A stretch of DNA of 11,991 bases from Thermoguttaceae bacterium. Its GTDB lineage: Bacteria > Planctomycetota > Planctomycetia > Pirellulales > Thermoguttaceae. Each line of letters begins with the position of its first letter. Position 1 is the stretch's first letter. A model generated the notes under the pieces. That model did not search any database and had not been told where the DNA came from. It worked only from the letters and a program-made list of their open reading frames with translations. Positions 1 to 9,380 of the stretch are shown piece by piece. The position numbers were made by a program, and so were the translations under genes. Location of the stretch: positions 1 through 11,991 of the forward strand of contig JANLFZ010000166.1 in assembly GCA_024653385.1 (NCBI GenBank). The letters run 5' to 3'.

Positions 1-102
1 GACTACCACCGAGCCCGCAACCAGCGCGCTACGGATTCCCACCGCAAACCTGGCTCGCCAGACATCCAAACGTCGTCCGACAAAAAGTGATGCTGTAGAA
101 CT
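1..102. other. left edge, no assignable gene
   Basis: All three forward frames are open at the window edge. They stop at about positions 88-90, 140-142 and 94-96, so this could be the 3' end of a gene lying to the left. No frame gives a recognisable motif, and I assign nothing. No clear promoter is visible before the small gene that starts at 103. Confidence 0.3.
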
Positions 103-372
103 ATGCGAGCGTTTAGTTATGTTGCTGCGTACATCTTCGGGGTAGGCTTGGGTGTGATCGCGGCGATTACTGGCAGCATCGGGCCAGAACCAGCCCGCAC
201 GCAGATGGGCAAGGCGTTGGCAGCGGTCTACCTCCCGTACTACGAGATGGTTTTGATGGTTTGTTGGCCGTTGGGCGGATTTGGTTTCCTCATAGCCCTA
301 ATACTCAGCGGAGTTCCCTTCGTACTCTTGGTTTGGCTCTTGTTTTATGTTTACGATAAGGTAGTAATGTAG
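103..372 (+). CDS. small multi-pass membrane protein, function unknown
   Basis: This is a predicted 89-residue, strongly hydrophobic protein that I do not recognise. An N-terminal hydrophobic helix (about residues 5-26) is followed by a short polar stretch with PEPARTQMGK (about 28-37). Two further hydrophobic segments (about 47-58 and 61-86) are rich in Leu, Val, Phe and Trp. This suggests two or three membrane spans with little soluble domain. No Shine-Dalgarno sequence is evident before the ATG, so the start is uncertain. The stretch looks distinctly less GC-rich than the neighbouring genes, which could mean a different origin or simply the codon needs of a membrane protein. The next gene is convergent, with about 210 bases between them. 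A chance ORF is possible, but the consistent hydrophobic pattern argues for a real gene. Confidence 0.5.
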   Translation: MRAFSYVAAYIFGVGLGVIAAITGSIGPEPARTQMGKALAAVYLPYYEMVLMVCWPLGGFGFLIALILSGVPFVLLVWLLFYVYDKVVM

Positions 373-584
373 CCGGCACCGGCCGTGGAGGCGATCGGGC
401 CCGCGACGACGCCACGTGTGCCGAGCAGGCGGCCCGGCATCCGTTGAGCAAGTTCCTGTTGCGCAATGGCGGGAACGATGATTCGGGGAGCCCTTGACCC
501 GCTCTTGGGGCCGAACTCCCGTTCGACGCCCGTTCGTGGCTTGAGAAGCCAGACGGCTTGCGATAGACTCGCTTCTTGCCGGCG
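373..584. other. convergent intergenic region with weak hairpin
   Basis: This space lies between the small membrane gene and the convergent lyase gene. The only local structure I see is a short perfect hairpin, AAGCC-loop-GGCTT, at about 545-558 (the same on both strands). It lies about 30 bases beyond the lyase stop codon and lacks a T-run. It could help terminate lyase transcription, but the evidence is weak. No gene is supported here. Confidence 0.25.
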
Positions 585-2471
585 TTACCACTGGGCCAGC
601 GGTTTGACCTCGACCGGCCGCTGGCCCGACTGGCCTTCGGGCGCGAACAGGGTCGCCAACCGGACCGTGGTGATTTGCGGCAAGTGGACGGTGAGGTTGC
701 GCACCTGGCGGTTGGGACGTTGGCCCTCGGGATTGGGCGACGAGGGTAGCGGCGCCGCGGGCCGGACCTCGAAGCGGCCCTCGGCCGGCGAGACGAGCCT
801 GGCCACCAGTTTTCGGCCGCCCTGTTCCAGCGTGACACTGCGACCGTCGTCGCTTACCTGGATCGCGGCTTCGGTGTGGACAAACCACCAGACATCCGCC
901 GGTTTCGAGGTCTCGATCTCGTCCTGTACGAGAACCTGCTGGCGATCGAGCAGGGCGATCCCACGCTCGACGCGACGGGCGTGGACCGCGTAAGCCGGCG
1001 TGAGATCGGCCACGGCCGCGGCCCGATCCTTCTCCGAGGTGAAACGGCGGATGCGTGTCTCGGACCGCGGGTCTTGATCGGGTGCTTGCGAGGGGTTGAG
1101 GACCAGCGTGTTGTGCCCCTCGGCCCGAAGCCGGTAATAGGTGTATCGCTGTCCGCCGAAGTAGCCCGGCAGGTTGTAATTGTCGGCGCCGAGGTCCACG
1201 ACCCAGCGCTGGCCGAGGGCATCGAGCACGAACGACCCGCTGTCGAGATGGTTGTGGTTGATGCGATTGGACCCGGCCAGGAAGCCGACGAAGACGGCCT
1301 GGGGGTCGTTCCACCGGCTGCGCATCGTCGCCACCTCGACGCCGCGCCAGTATTTGTCCAAAGGCAAGCCGGCGGTCTGAGGGTCCTTGCCTGGCCCCCG
1401 ATACCAGATCATTCCCGCGGCCGACGGCCGGCCCTGCATGGCGTGCCAAATCAACTCGGGGCGATCGAATCGCCTGGCCAACCAGAGCAGGCAATCCATG
1501 CGGCCGATGCGTTCGCCGCTGTCCTCGAAGTTGAAGGCCCGACCCGTCGGTCCGGTCATGTAGATCGGAAACAACCCGGTCTCGGCAAAGCCTTCCATCT
1601 TCGACAGCGCGAAGTCCGAGCCGAGGGCCGATTCGAGGGCCGCGAGCATGACGACGTTGTAGGTGGTGGCGTAGCCCCAGTAGCCTGGCCCCTCGCCCCA
1701 GGCCCCATCGGGGGCGTAGCTTCTCATGGCCAACGGGACGCTCGCCAGGGCGTGGCGGAGGATCTCGCCGGCCAAGGCGGGTTCTTCGTCGGCAATGGCC
1801 AGTGCCCCGACCGTCATGCCGCCGTTACAGACCTGGTTCCAATTGTGGGCCGAGCGCGGCCAGCCCCCCTTGCGGCGGTAGACGGCCAGCCCGGGCTTCA
1901 GCCCGTGCCGAACAATGGCCTCGCGGATCGTGGCGCGCTGGGCGTCGGTCCAGTCGCGGTACAGCCAGTCGTACGCGATGGCCAGCGCGTGGGTCATCTC
2001 GGCGGTGTCGAGGAAGTGGCTCGGGTTGAAATCGGGGAAGGCGGCCACGGTCTCCAGTTCGCGCCAAAGCCGTTCCAGGTGCTTGGCGTCCCCATGGAGG
2101 CGATACGCCAGCGCCAGGGTATAGGTGCGCCCGAGCACACGCCGGCTGGTGTCGAGCAGGCGCTTGCCGTCGGGAAGCGCATGTTTGGGAAGCGGCGCGG
2201 TCACTAGCGCGTCGGCCTCGCGGCGGAGCGTCTTGTCCCAATCCGCCAGTTCCCGATCGGCGTCGAGCTTGCGCTTGAGCGCGTCGAATCCGGCCTGGTC
2301 GATCAACAGCCGCGGATGGCCCGGCTTGAGCATCTTGAGCAGTTGCTCGGCCGCAGGGGCGCTGGCCGGCGACGTGGCTTTCTCTTGCGCGGCGGCGGAC
2401 AACGACGAGACCAGACCGAGAACCAAGACGAAAACGGTGGGCCGACGGCAGGCGCGAAATGCGGGGGCCAT
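585..2471 (-). CDS. secreted heparinase II/III-like polysaccharide lyase
   Basis: This 628-residue exported protein resembles heparinase II/III and alginate-lyase families, which cleave uronic-acid-containing polysaccharides by beta-elimination. Residues 1-28 form a signal peptide (basic start, hydrophobic VFVLVLGLVSSL, then SAAAQ), so it should act in the periplasm or outside the cell. Residues from about 50 to 350 look like the alpha/alpha-toroid domain, with typical HNWNQVCNGG at 209-218 and YAPDGAWGEGPGYWGY at 252-267. Residues from about 375 to 560 match the heparinase II/III beta-sandwich domain, with NHNHLDSGSF at 405-414, DNYNLPGYF at 430-438 and EGHNTL at 451-456. The His and Tyr residues in these motifs are the expected catalytic candidates. 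An AAGGAA ribosome site (2480-2485) lies 8 bases before the ATG. It stands alone, with no sulfatase, transporter or SusC/D-like partner in view, so the substrate cannot be named. The family is well supported; the specificity is open. Confidence 0.85.
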   Translation of the reverse strand: MAPAFRACRRPTVFVLVLGLVSSLSAAAQEKATSPASAPAAEQLLKMLKPGHPRLLIDQAGFDALKRKLDADRELADWDKTLRREADALVTAPLPKHALPDGKRLLDTSRRVLGRTYTLALAYRLHGDAKHLERLWRELETVAAFPDFNPSHFLDTAEMTHALAIAYDWLYRDWTDAQRATIREAIVRHGLKPGLAVYRRKGGWPRSAHNWNQVCNGGMTVGALAIADEEPALAGEILRHALASVPLAMRSYAPDGAWGEGPGYWGYATTYNVVMLAALESALGSDFALSKMEGFAETGLFPIYMTGPTGRAFNFEDSGERIGRMDCLLWLARRFDRPELIWHAMQGRPSAAGMIWYRGPGKDPQTAGLPLDKYWRGVEVATMRSRWNDPQAVFVGFLAGSNRINHNHLDSGSFVLDALGQRWVVDLGADNYNLPGYFGGQRYTYYRLRAEGHNTLVLNPSQAPDQDPRSETRIRRFTSEKDRAAAVADLTPAYAVHARRVERGIALLDRQQVLVQDEIETSKPADVWWFVHTEAAIQVSDDGRSVTLEQGGRKLVARLVSPAEGRFEVRPAAPLPSSPNPEGQRPNRQVRNLTVHLPQITTVRLATLFAPEGQSGQRPVEVKPLAQW

Positions 2472-2641
2472 GGACGTGGTTCCTTGGCGGGCTTGGGAGG
2501 ACGATGGTTTAGCAGCTTCGTTGGACCTTCAGTGCCCTCGCCTTGGGGGCAGGCCGCGAAGACCGCCGGATTCTAAATCAGGTGGCGCGATTCGGGTAGC
2601 CGGCCCGGGCAATGTGGCAGTGCGAAGGTCTTGTCGCCCCC
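2472..2641. other. divergent intergenic region, lyase side
   Basis: This is the space between the divergent lyase and carB genes. On the minus strand a -10-like TAGAAT (plus-strand attcta at 2570-2575) lies about 100 bases before the lyase ATG. I see no convincing -35 at proper spacing, so a lyase promoter here is only tentative. No gene or RNA is evident. Confidence 0.25.
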
Positions 2642-2670
2642 TTGCCACCCCTCCCCGACCGTGGTAGTAT
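2642..2670 (+). promoter_or_regulatory. sigma-70-like promoter of carB
   Basis: TTGCCA (2642-2647) and TAGTAT (2665-2670) are separated by exactly 17 bases. They match the housekeeping consensus at 5/6 and 4/6 positions. Transcription would start near 2677, leaving a leader of about 65 bases before the GTG start of carB. No attenuator or PyrR-type structure was recognised in that leader. Confidence 0.45.
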
Positions 2671-2742
2671 CAAGAGATTTTGGGGTTCCGGTTGGCGTAG
2701 AGAGATGCGTGAATCCCGCAGCCCACGACACAGGGGAGACCC

Positions 2743-5957
<3,215 letters not shown>

Positions 5958-5983
5958 TCACCGGTTGCCCCACGCTGCGCCGG

Positions 5984-5999
5984 GCGCCGTTTTCGGCGC
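5984..5999 (+). terminator. hairpin after carB
   Basis: A perfect 6-bp stem, GCGCCG-TTTT-CGGCGC, begins 27 bases after the carB stop codon. No clear T-run follows (the next bases are gtcggtttcc), so it is a candidate terminator or mRNA 3'-end stabiliser only. Confidence 0.35.
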
Positions 6000-6023
6000 G
6001 TCGGTTTCCAGACCCCAGGGATG

Positions 6024-6052
6024 TTGTCTGCCGTAGCGGGCTAGTCTATGCT
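6024..6052 (+). promoter_or_regulatory. possible promoter of the three-gene cassette
   Basis: TTGTCT (6024-6029) and TATGCT (6047-6052) are spaced by 17 bases, each with 4/6 consensus matches. This would give a leader of roughly 175 bases before the ATG at 6234. It lies just after the carB hairpin, which suits an independent transcription unit. I see no other gene or structure in the 5958-6233 gap. Confidence 0.3.
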
Positions 6053-6233
6053 TGTTGGGCGGAGCCGATCGGGGCAATTTGCGGGCAAAGGGTATCGAGA
6101 CATCCCGACCGGTGAGTGCCGCCAAATCCGATTGGAGCAACCGTTTGCGGTAAGTGCACCACGACCGCCGCGTCGCGCCGGCGTATAGGGAAACTCGACC
6201 GGACTTCTTGAGGCGCGTACTATTTGAGGTGGC

Positions 6234-7058
6234 ATGAGCGACGTCGAGAACGGATTGCCGAAGTTCCGCAAACCACCGGTCGTCGAGACCGTGCTTGCGG
6301 TTTTCTTTCGCCCCAAGTTCAACTCCGCTCACCTGGGCGTCCTCTGGGACCGGCACTTCCGCGATCGCTTTCCGAACCTCGAAGAGCGACCGCCGGTCGA
6401 GGAAGAGCCCGAGCGATTCGGAGAAGATCGCCTGGCGGAGGGTCCGGCGGTTCGATGGCGGGTGATGGACCAGCCCGATGTGGCGAGGCTTTGGGCAACC
6501 TCGAAGACCGATGAACACGTGGTTCAGTTCCAGCGCAACGCCTTCCTGGCGAACTGGCTAAAGACTGGCGACGACACGTCGTACCGCGATTATGTCGACC
6601 GGCGTGAGGAGTTTCGTCAGCAGCTCGAATGTCTCGATCGGTTTGCCGTCGAGCGCGAACTCGGTCCGATCGAACCGACCTCCTGCTGGGTGACCTACGT
6701 GAACCACATCGACTACGAAGGCATGGATCAGATCGGCCCAGCCTTGGCCAGGCTCCTCGCCTGCTGGACGAACGAGACGAGCGATGGCTGGTTGCCCAAC
6801 CCTGACAACGTGGTCGTGAACTGGGGGTTCCCGATGCCCGACCAGTCGGGGCGGCTAAGGGTCCAACTCCGCCCCATCGCCCGACGTAACGACAAGAAAG
6901 AGATGTTGCGACTGGAACTGAGCGCTCGCAGCAGTGCGCAGAAGCGAGAAATCGGTGAGGCATTGGCCTGGATCGACCTCGGACACAAGTGGGTTGTGCG
7001 AGGGTTCGCCTCGTTGACTCGGCCAGAAATGCACCGGCTCTGGGAGCGTATCCAATGA
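6234..7058 (+). CDS. TIGR04255 family protein, function unknown
   Basis: This 274-residue soluble protein resembles the sporadically distributed TIGR04255 family. The family signature region is near the N-terminus: PPVVETVLAVFFRP at residues 14-27, followed by an aromatic-rich stretch with a conserved-looking LWDRHFRDRFP. A second recognisable part is the beta-rich C-terminal half, with VTYVNHI, VVVNWGFPMP, RLRVQLRPIAR and LRLELSAR, ending in GHKWVVRGFASLTRPEMHRLWERIQ. There is no signal peptide or membrane segment, so it is cytoplasmic. Purine-rich TGAGGTGG sits directly before the ATG. It is the first gene of the cassette, and its stop codon overlaps the next start (ATGA), implying translational coupling and a shared role. 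The family is patchily distributed and its biochemical activity is not established, so I assign none. Confidence 0.7.
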   Translation: MSDVENGLPKFRKPPVVETVLAVFFRPKFNSAHLGVLWDRHFRDRFPNLEERPPVEEEPERFGEDRLAEGPAVRWRVMDQPDVARLWATSKTDEHVVQFQRNAFLANWLKTGDDTSYRDYVDRREEFRQQLECLDRFAVERELGPIEPTSCWVTYVNHIDYEGMDQIGPALARLLACWTNETSDGWLPNPDNVVVNWGFPMPDQSGRLRVQLRPIARRNDKKEMLRLELSARSSAQKREIGEALAWIDLGHKWVVRGFASLTRPEMHRLWERIQ

Positions 7059-7534
7059 GCGATGCGTTGACGATTTCGGAACAGCAGTTCGAACGGGTGA
7101 CCCAACCGCGGCCAGCGGCGGATTACTTGCTCACGGAACGCCGCGTCCCGCCGCGCGATGCTGGCGTGAGTCTGTGGCTCGTCGACGTCCAACGACAACT
7201 GGACGCGATCAAGCGGCTACCGCCCGGATGGAACTCGCACGGTGCGCCTGCCCCCAATCGTCAGGTGGTCGATAGTGCCGAACAGCTCCTCAAATGTCTC
7301 TGCGCGGCCGGCGCACTGCCGCGGCCCCACGTCAACCCGACCCCGGCCGGCGGGGTGCAATTCGAGTGGCAGTCCGCCAGCCGCTACTTCGAGATCGAGG
7401 TCGTTGCGGAACGGGCGGCGCAATACCTCTACTGCGATGACGCCGCCGGCGTCGAAAAGGTGGGCGAGGTCTTCGAGGACGAACCTCTGGAAGAGGTGTT
7501 GGCGTGCATCCGACTTGTTGCGGCCGGCCAGTGA
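7055..7534 (+). CDS. cassette protein 2, uncharacterised 159-residue protein
   Basis: I chose the ATG at 7055 because it overlaps the upstream stop as ATGA, a typical coupled start. The frame is open further upstream, but that part lies inside the preceding gene. The protein has a helical middle with LPPGWNSHGAPAP (residues 55-67), then VVDSAEQLL. A beta-rich part follows, with PHVNPTPAGGVQFEW (91-105), YFEIEVV (111-117) and QYLYCDD (123-129). It ends in an acidic helix that includes EDEPLEEVLACIRL. This combination of a W(N/D)S(H/Y)GA motif, PTPxGGVQxEW and a short beta hairpin recalls small uncharacterised bacterial proteins found in variable genomic regions. It is soluble, with no catalytic motif I can name. 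A regulatory or partner role for its neighbours is conceivable but unproven. Confidence 0.65.
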   Translation: MSDALTISEQQFERVTQPRPAADYLLTERRVPPRDAGVSLWLVDVQRQLDAIKRLPPGWNSHGAPAPNRQVVDSAEQLLKCLCAAGALPRPHVNPTPAGGVQFEWQSASRYFEIEVVAERAAQYLYCDDAAGVEKVGEVFEDEPLEEVLACIRLVAAGQ

Positions 7535-7561
7535 CGCGCCGATCAGTGGAGGGGCTGAACC

Positions 7562-7969
7562 GTGTCGGACCGCGCGATCGCTGACGAGGAGGTACTGTAT
7601 CGCCGTATTCAGCCAGGATTGCCTTGGTTCGAACCACCTGATCGCCCAACGAGCGCAAGTTTCAAATTGCGGCGGCTCGAGGATGGCCGATACGAGGAGG
7701 GGCTCTCCGTGTATCGCGCGAGCATGGTCGGCGTGGACGACGTTTTGGCCAAACCCGAGGCAAAGCCCGGATGCCTCGTAGCGCAAGCCACCGCAGGTGC
7801 GGTCCGAGCCTTGACCAACGCCGAGGGAAAGCCCTTGAACCTGGATGTCGTGGCGATCGGAGACGAAAACGACCCCGGGCACGCGGAGATTCGGGGGCCG
7901 AACCCCGGCAAGATGGCGCCCAGTGCGTCCAGGGAATTGGCGAAGCTGTTCAAAGTTGTCGGCAGGTAG
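7562..7969 (+). CDS. cassette protein 3, uncharacterised 135-residue protein
   Basis: This gene has a GTG start preceded by a strong GGAGGGG site (7548-7554) at 7-base spacing, 27 bases after gene 2, so it is probably co-transcribed. Visible features are DEEVLYRRI (residues 8-16), RPTSASFK (28-35), a short GLSVYRAS strand (47-54), VLAKPEAKPGCLVAQATAGAVRAL (61-84) and a C-terminal GHAEIRGPNPGK with a basic tail. The pattern LYRRI, then (P)SxASFK, then LSVYRA, then GHAEI recalls small uncharacterised bacterial proteins. I know no assigned function or catalytic residues. It is soluble with no signal peptide. The gene seems intact, ending just before a nested inverted-repeat element. Confidence 0.6.
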   Translation: MSDRAIADEEVLYRRIQPGLPWFEPPDRPTSASFKLRRLEDGRYEEGLSVYRASMVGVDDVLAKPEAKPGCLVAQATAGAVRALTNAEGKPLNLDVVAIGDENDPGHAEIRGPNPGKMAPSASRELAKLFKVVGR

Positions 7970-7974
7970 ACGCG

Positions 7975-8074
7975 GTAACCGTTCACGAGCCAGTCCCCTT
8001 GACGTTTGAAGGAGAAGGCCTGTTTTCGCGCTCCTTCGCCGCGAAAAGTGGGACACTCCCCCGTGAACGGTTAC
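7975..8074. repeat. nested inverted-repeat element
   Basis: Outer arms TAACCGTTCACG (7976-7987) and CGTGAACGGTTA (8062-8073) are perfectly complementary, plus one flanking G-C pair, and enclose 74 bases. Inside is a perfect 8-bp hairpin, TTTTCGCG/CGCGAAAA (8023-8030 and 8040-8047). A mutually exclusive 7-bp pairing, GAAGGAG/CTCCTTC (8008-8014 and 8031-8037), is also possible. A looser match pairs AGTCCC with GGGACACT. The symmetric build looks like a small non-coding repeat (REP/MITE-type), perhaps acting as a terminator for the cassette. No ORF lies within it. Confidence 0.5.
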
Positions 8075-8119
8075 GTCGATGGAATGTTAAGTTCGGTTCT
8101 GGCGTCGTTGGAGGTTCCC

Positions 8120-8608
8120 ATGCGCATCGCATTGCTCGTGCTCACGTTGGTCTCGGCCGGCTCCACGGCCGCGATGGCCGCCGAGTCGTCTGGCCCCCAC
8201 TACACGGTCTACCCCATCGGCCACGTGCGCAAGGCCGAGGGCCGCACCCTGATCGTGCTCGACAAGAAGTACGAGCCGGGCCTCCGCGGACTCGGCGATT
8301 TCTCGCACGTCCACGTGATCTGGTGGTTCCACAAGAACGACGTGCCCCAGAAGCGGTCGATCCTCCAGGTCCATCCGCGAGGCAACCCCGACAACCCGCT
8401 CAGCGGCGTGTTCGCCACGCGTTCGCCCGTGCGGCCCAACCTGATCGCTTTGAGCCTCTGCAAGATCGTGTCGGTCAAGGACAACGTGCTCGAGGTCGAG
8501 AAGATCGACGCCGATGCCGACACGCCGGTGCTCGACCTCAAGCCGTTCACCCCGGGCCCGGACTCGGCCTCGGGGGTCCGGGTGCCCGAGTGGGCCAAAC
8601 CGCGCTAG
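8120..8608 (+). CDS. exported TrmO/TsaA-fold (UPF0066) protein
   Basis: This 162-residue protein belongs to the TrmO/TsaA beta-barrel family, whose best-known member methylates N6-threonylcarbamoyladenosine at tRNA position 37 using SAM. The ATG at 8120 is supported by GGAGG (8110-8114) 5 bases upstream. Family motifs are YPIGHV (31-36), GLGDFSHVHVIWWFH (57-71), HPRGNPDNPLSGVFATRSPVRPN (split across 85-107), LIALSLCKI (108-116) and DTPVLDLKPF (134-143). The ATRSPVRPN stretch is the conserved SAM-site region. Unusually, residues 1-20 form a clean signal peptide (MRI, a hydrophobic core, then AMA before AES). This predicts export, away from tRNA and SAM. Either the signal is misleading or this subfamily has another extracytoplasmic role. 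Compared with the E. coli enzyme it is short and lacks the C-terminal extension. Confidence 0.8.
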   Translation: MRIALLVLTLVSAGSTAAMAAESSGPHYTVYPIGHVRKAEGRTLIVLDKKYEPGLRGLGDFSHVHVIWWFHKNDVPQKRSILQVHPRGNPDNPLSGVFATRSPVRPNLIALSLCKIVSVKDNVLEVEKIDADADTPVLDLKPFTPGPDSASGVRVPEWAKPR

Positions 8609-8644
8609 GGCCCCGAAAGACACTCGGCAGCATCGGAAGTCCAA

Positions 8645-8667
8645 GACCGGGGAACCGTCGGCCGGTC
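8645..8667 (+). terminator. weak hairpin after the TrmO-like gene
   Basis: GACCGG and CCGGTC form a 6-bp stem with an 11-base loop, 37 bases beyond the stop codon. No T-run follows, so termination is only a possibility. Confidence 0.2.
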
Positions 8668-8690
8668 CTGCCGCGCGGTGGGACTAAGCT

Positions 8691-8721
8691 CGACTTTTGC
8701 CATTTTATCTGGCTTAAGTCG
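8691..8721. repeat. imperfect palindrome at transposase 3' end
   Basis: CGACTT-tt-GCCA (8691-8702) and TGGC-tt-AAGTCG (8710-8721) are complementary except for two central T/T mismatches. The palindrome overlaps the transposase stop codon on the minus strand. It could be part of the insertion-sequence end or a terminator. Without the opposite IS end it cannot be identified. Confidence 0.35.
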
Positions 8722-9265
8722 CTTGAGAGAGTGTGTCCATCAGGAATCGCTTCAGCCGGCGGGGGAGTTTTTTCATGGCTTGCCGGAAGGGGGGCTGTGC
8801 AAAAACGGTCTTCTCCCAGAATAGCTCGCGTACGGTGGCGATCGCGTCGCTGAAGGTCGGCTCGGCTTTTCGGTAACTCGGTCGATGCCCCAGCCGCGGT
8901 TCATGACGCTTGAGATGTTCGTGGTAGATCAGACTCACGAGGCTGAACAAGCCCAACAGGCACGGGCCGACGCGGAGCACCGTCTGGCGTGCCCAACCGC
9001 GGGTCGTCTCGAAGCCCAGGTGGGCCCGCATTTCTTGAAAGGTCGTTTCGATCGACCAGCGGCAGGTAAACAGCCGGATGAGCGTGGCCGCGTCGAAGTC
9101 GGGGTGGGTGGTGAAGAAGTACTCGTCTCGGCGGGTGCCGGTCTCGTCGCCGGCCACCAGGATCCAGCCCGGCACCCCGTGCTCTTCGGCCAACGCCGCC
9201 ACGCCAGCGCTGAGGACCTTGGCCAACGGCCACAGCGCCCACGCGGCGCGACTGAAGACCCGGAT
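8714..9265 (-). pseudogene. IS701/IS4-like DDE transposase, C-terminal remnant
   Basis: The conserved C-terminal part of a DDE transposase is present: GTRRDEYFFTTHPDF, then the CRWSIETTFQEMRAHLGFETTRGW block, followed by TVLRVGPCLLGLFSLVSLIY. Glu in WSIETTF is the expected third catalytic acid of the RNase H-fold domain. The N-terminal domain and the first two catalytic Asp residues are absent. The frame stays open to a GTG at 9322, but the first 20 or so codons fall in repeat hairpins (9273-9346) and are probably not transposase. Related transposases are generally more than 350 residues long, so this remnant of about 180 residues should be inactive. It lies on the same strand as the helicase and immediately beyond its stop codon. 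No intact copy or clear terminal repeat pair is seen, so the element has been partly deleted. Confidence 0.7.
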
Positions 9266-9272
9266 CGGGCGG

Positions 9273-9346
9273 CACGCCCTGAGGGACGAAGGGCGTGGTT
9301 GTGCCCACGCGCGGCCTGCCACGCCCGTCGTTGCGCTCCGGGCGTG
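9273..9346. repeat. pair of related REP-like hairpins
   Basis: Two hairpins share almost the same stem. CACGCCCT/AGGGCGTG (9273-9280 and 9290-9297) has a 9-base loop, and CACGCCCG/CGGGCGTG (9320-9327 and 9339-9346) has an 11-base loop. Both stems are perfect over 8 bp, and 22 bases separate the hairpins. A doubled, near-identical palindrome between genes is the hallmark of REP/REPIN elements, which are usually spread by a RAYT-type or other transposase. The pair sits exactly between the transposase remnant and the helicase end, and is likely the agent or scar of rearrangement here. Confidence 0.6.
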
Positions 9347-9380
9347 CCAGTCGACCCGCTGGTGGCCCCGTGGTCGCCGG

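Noticed and set aside
876..2207. 443-codon plus-strand frame opposite the lyase
   Set aside because: It is an antisense shadow of the heparinase-like gene, with no motifs and no ribosome site.
6989..7054. upstream extension of cassette gene 2
   Set aside because: The added residues lie within the coding region of gene 1. The ATGA overlap at 7055 is a far better start.
6234..7969. calling the cassette a toxin-antitoxin or defence system
   Set aside because: Operon compactness suggests a joint function, but no nuclease, toxin, nucleotide-binding or DNA-binding motif is visible, so no such class can be claimed.
8006..8119. upstream start for the TrmO-like gene
   Set aside because: It lies within the inverted-repeat element and would destroy the signal peptide. 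GGAGG at 8110 points to the ATG at 8120.
9323..9380. transposase-like GRGRPRVG reading in another frame
   Set aside because: It resembles the linker of related transposases but comes from translating the REP-like hairpins and their flank, so the similarity is probably fortuitous.
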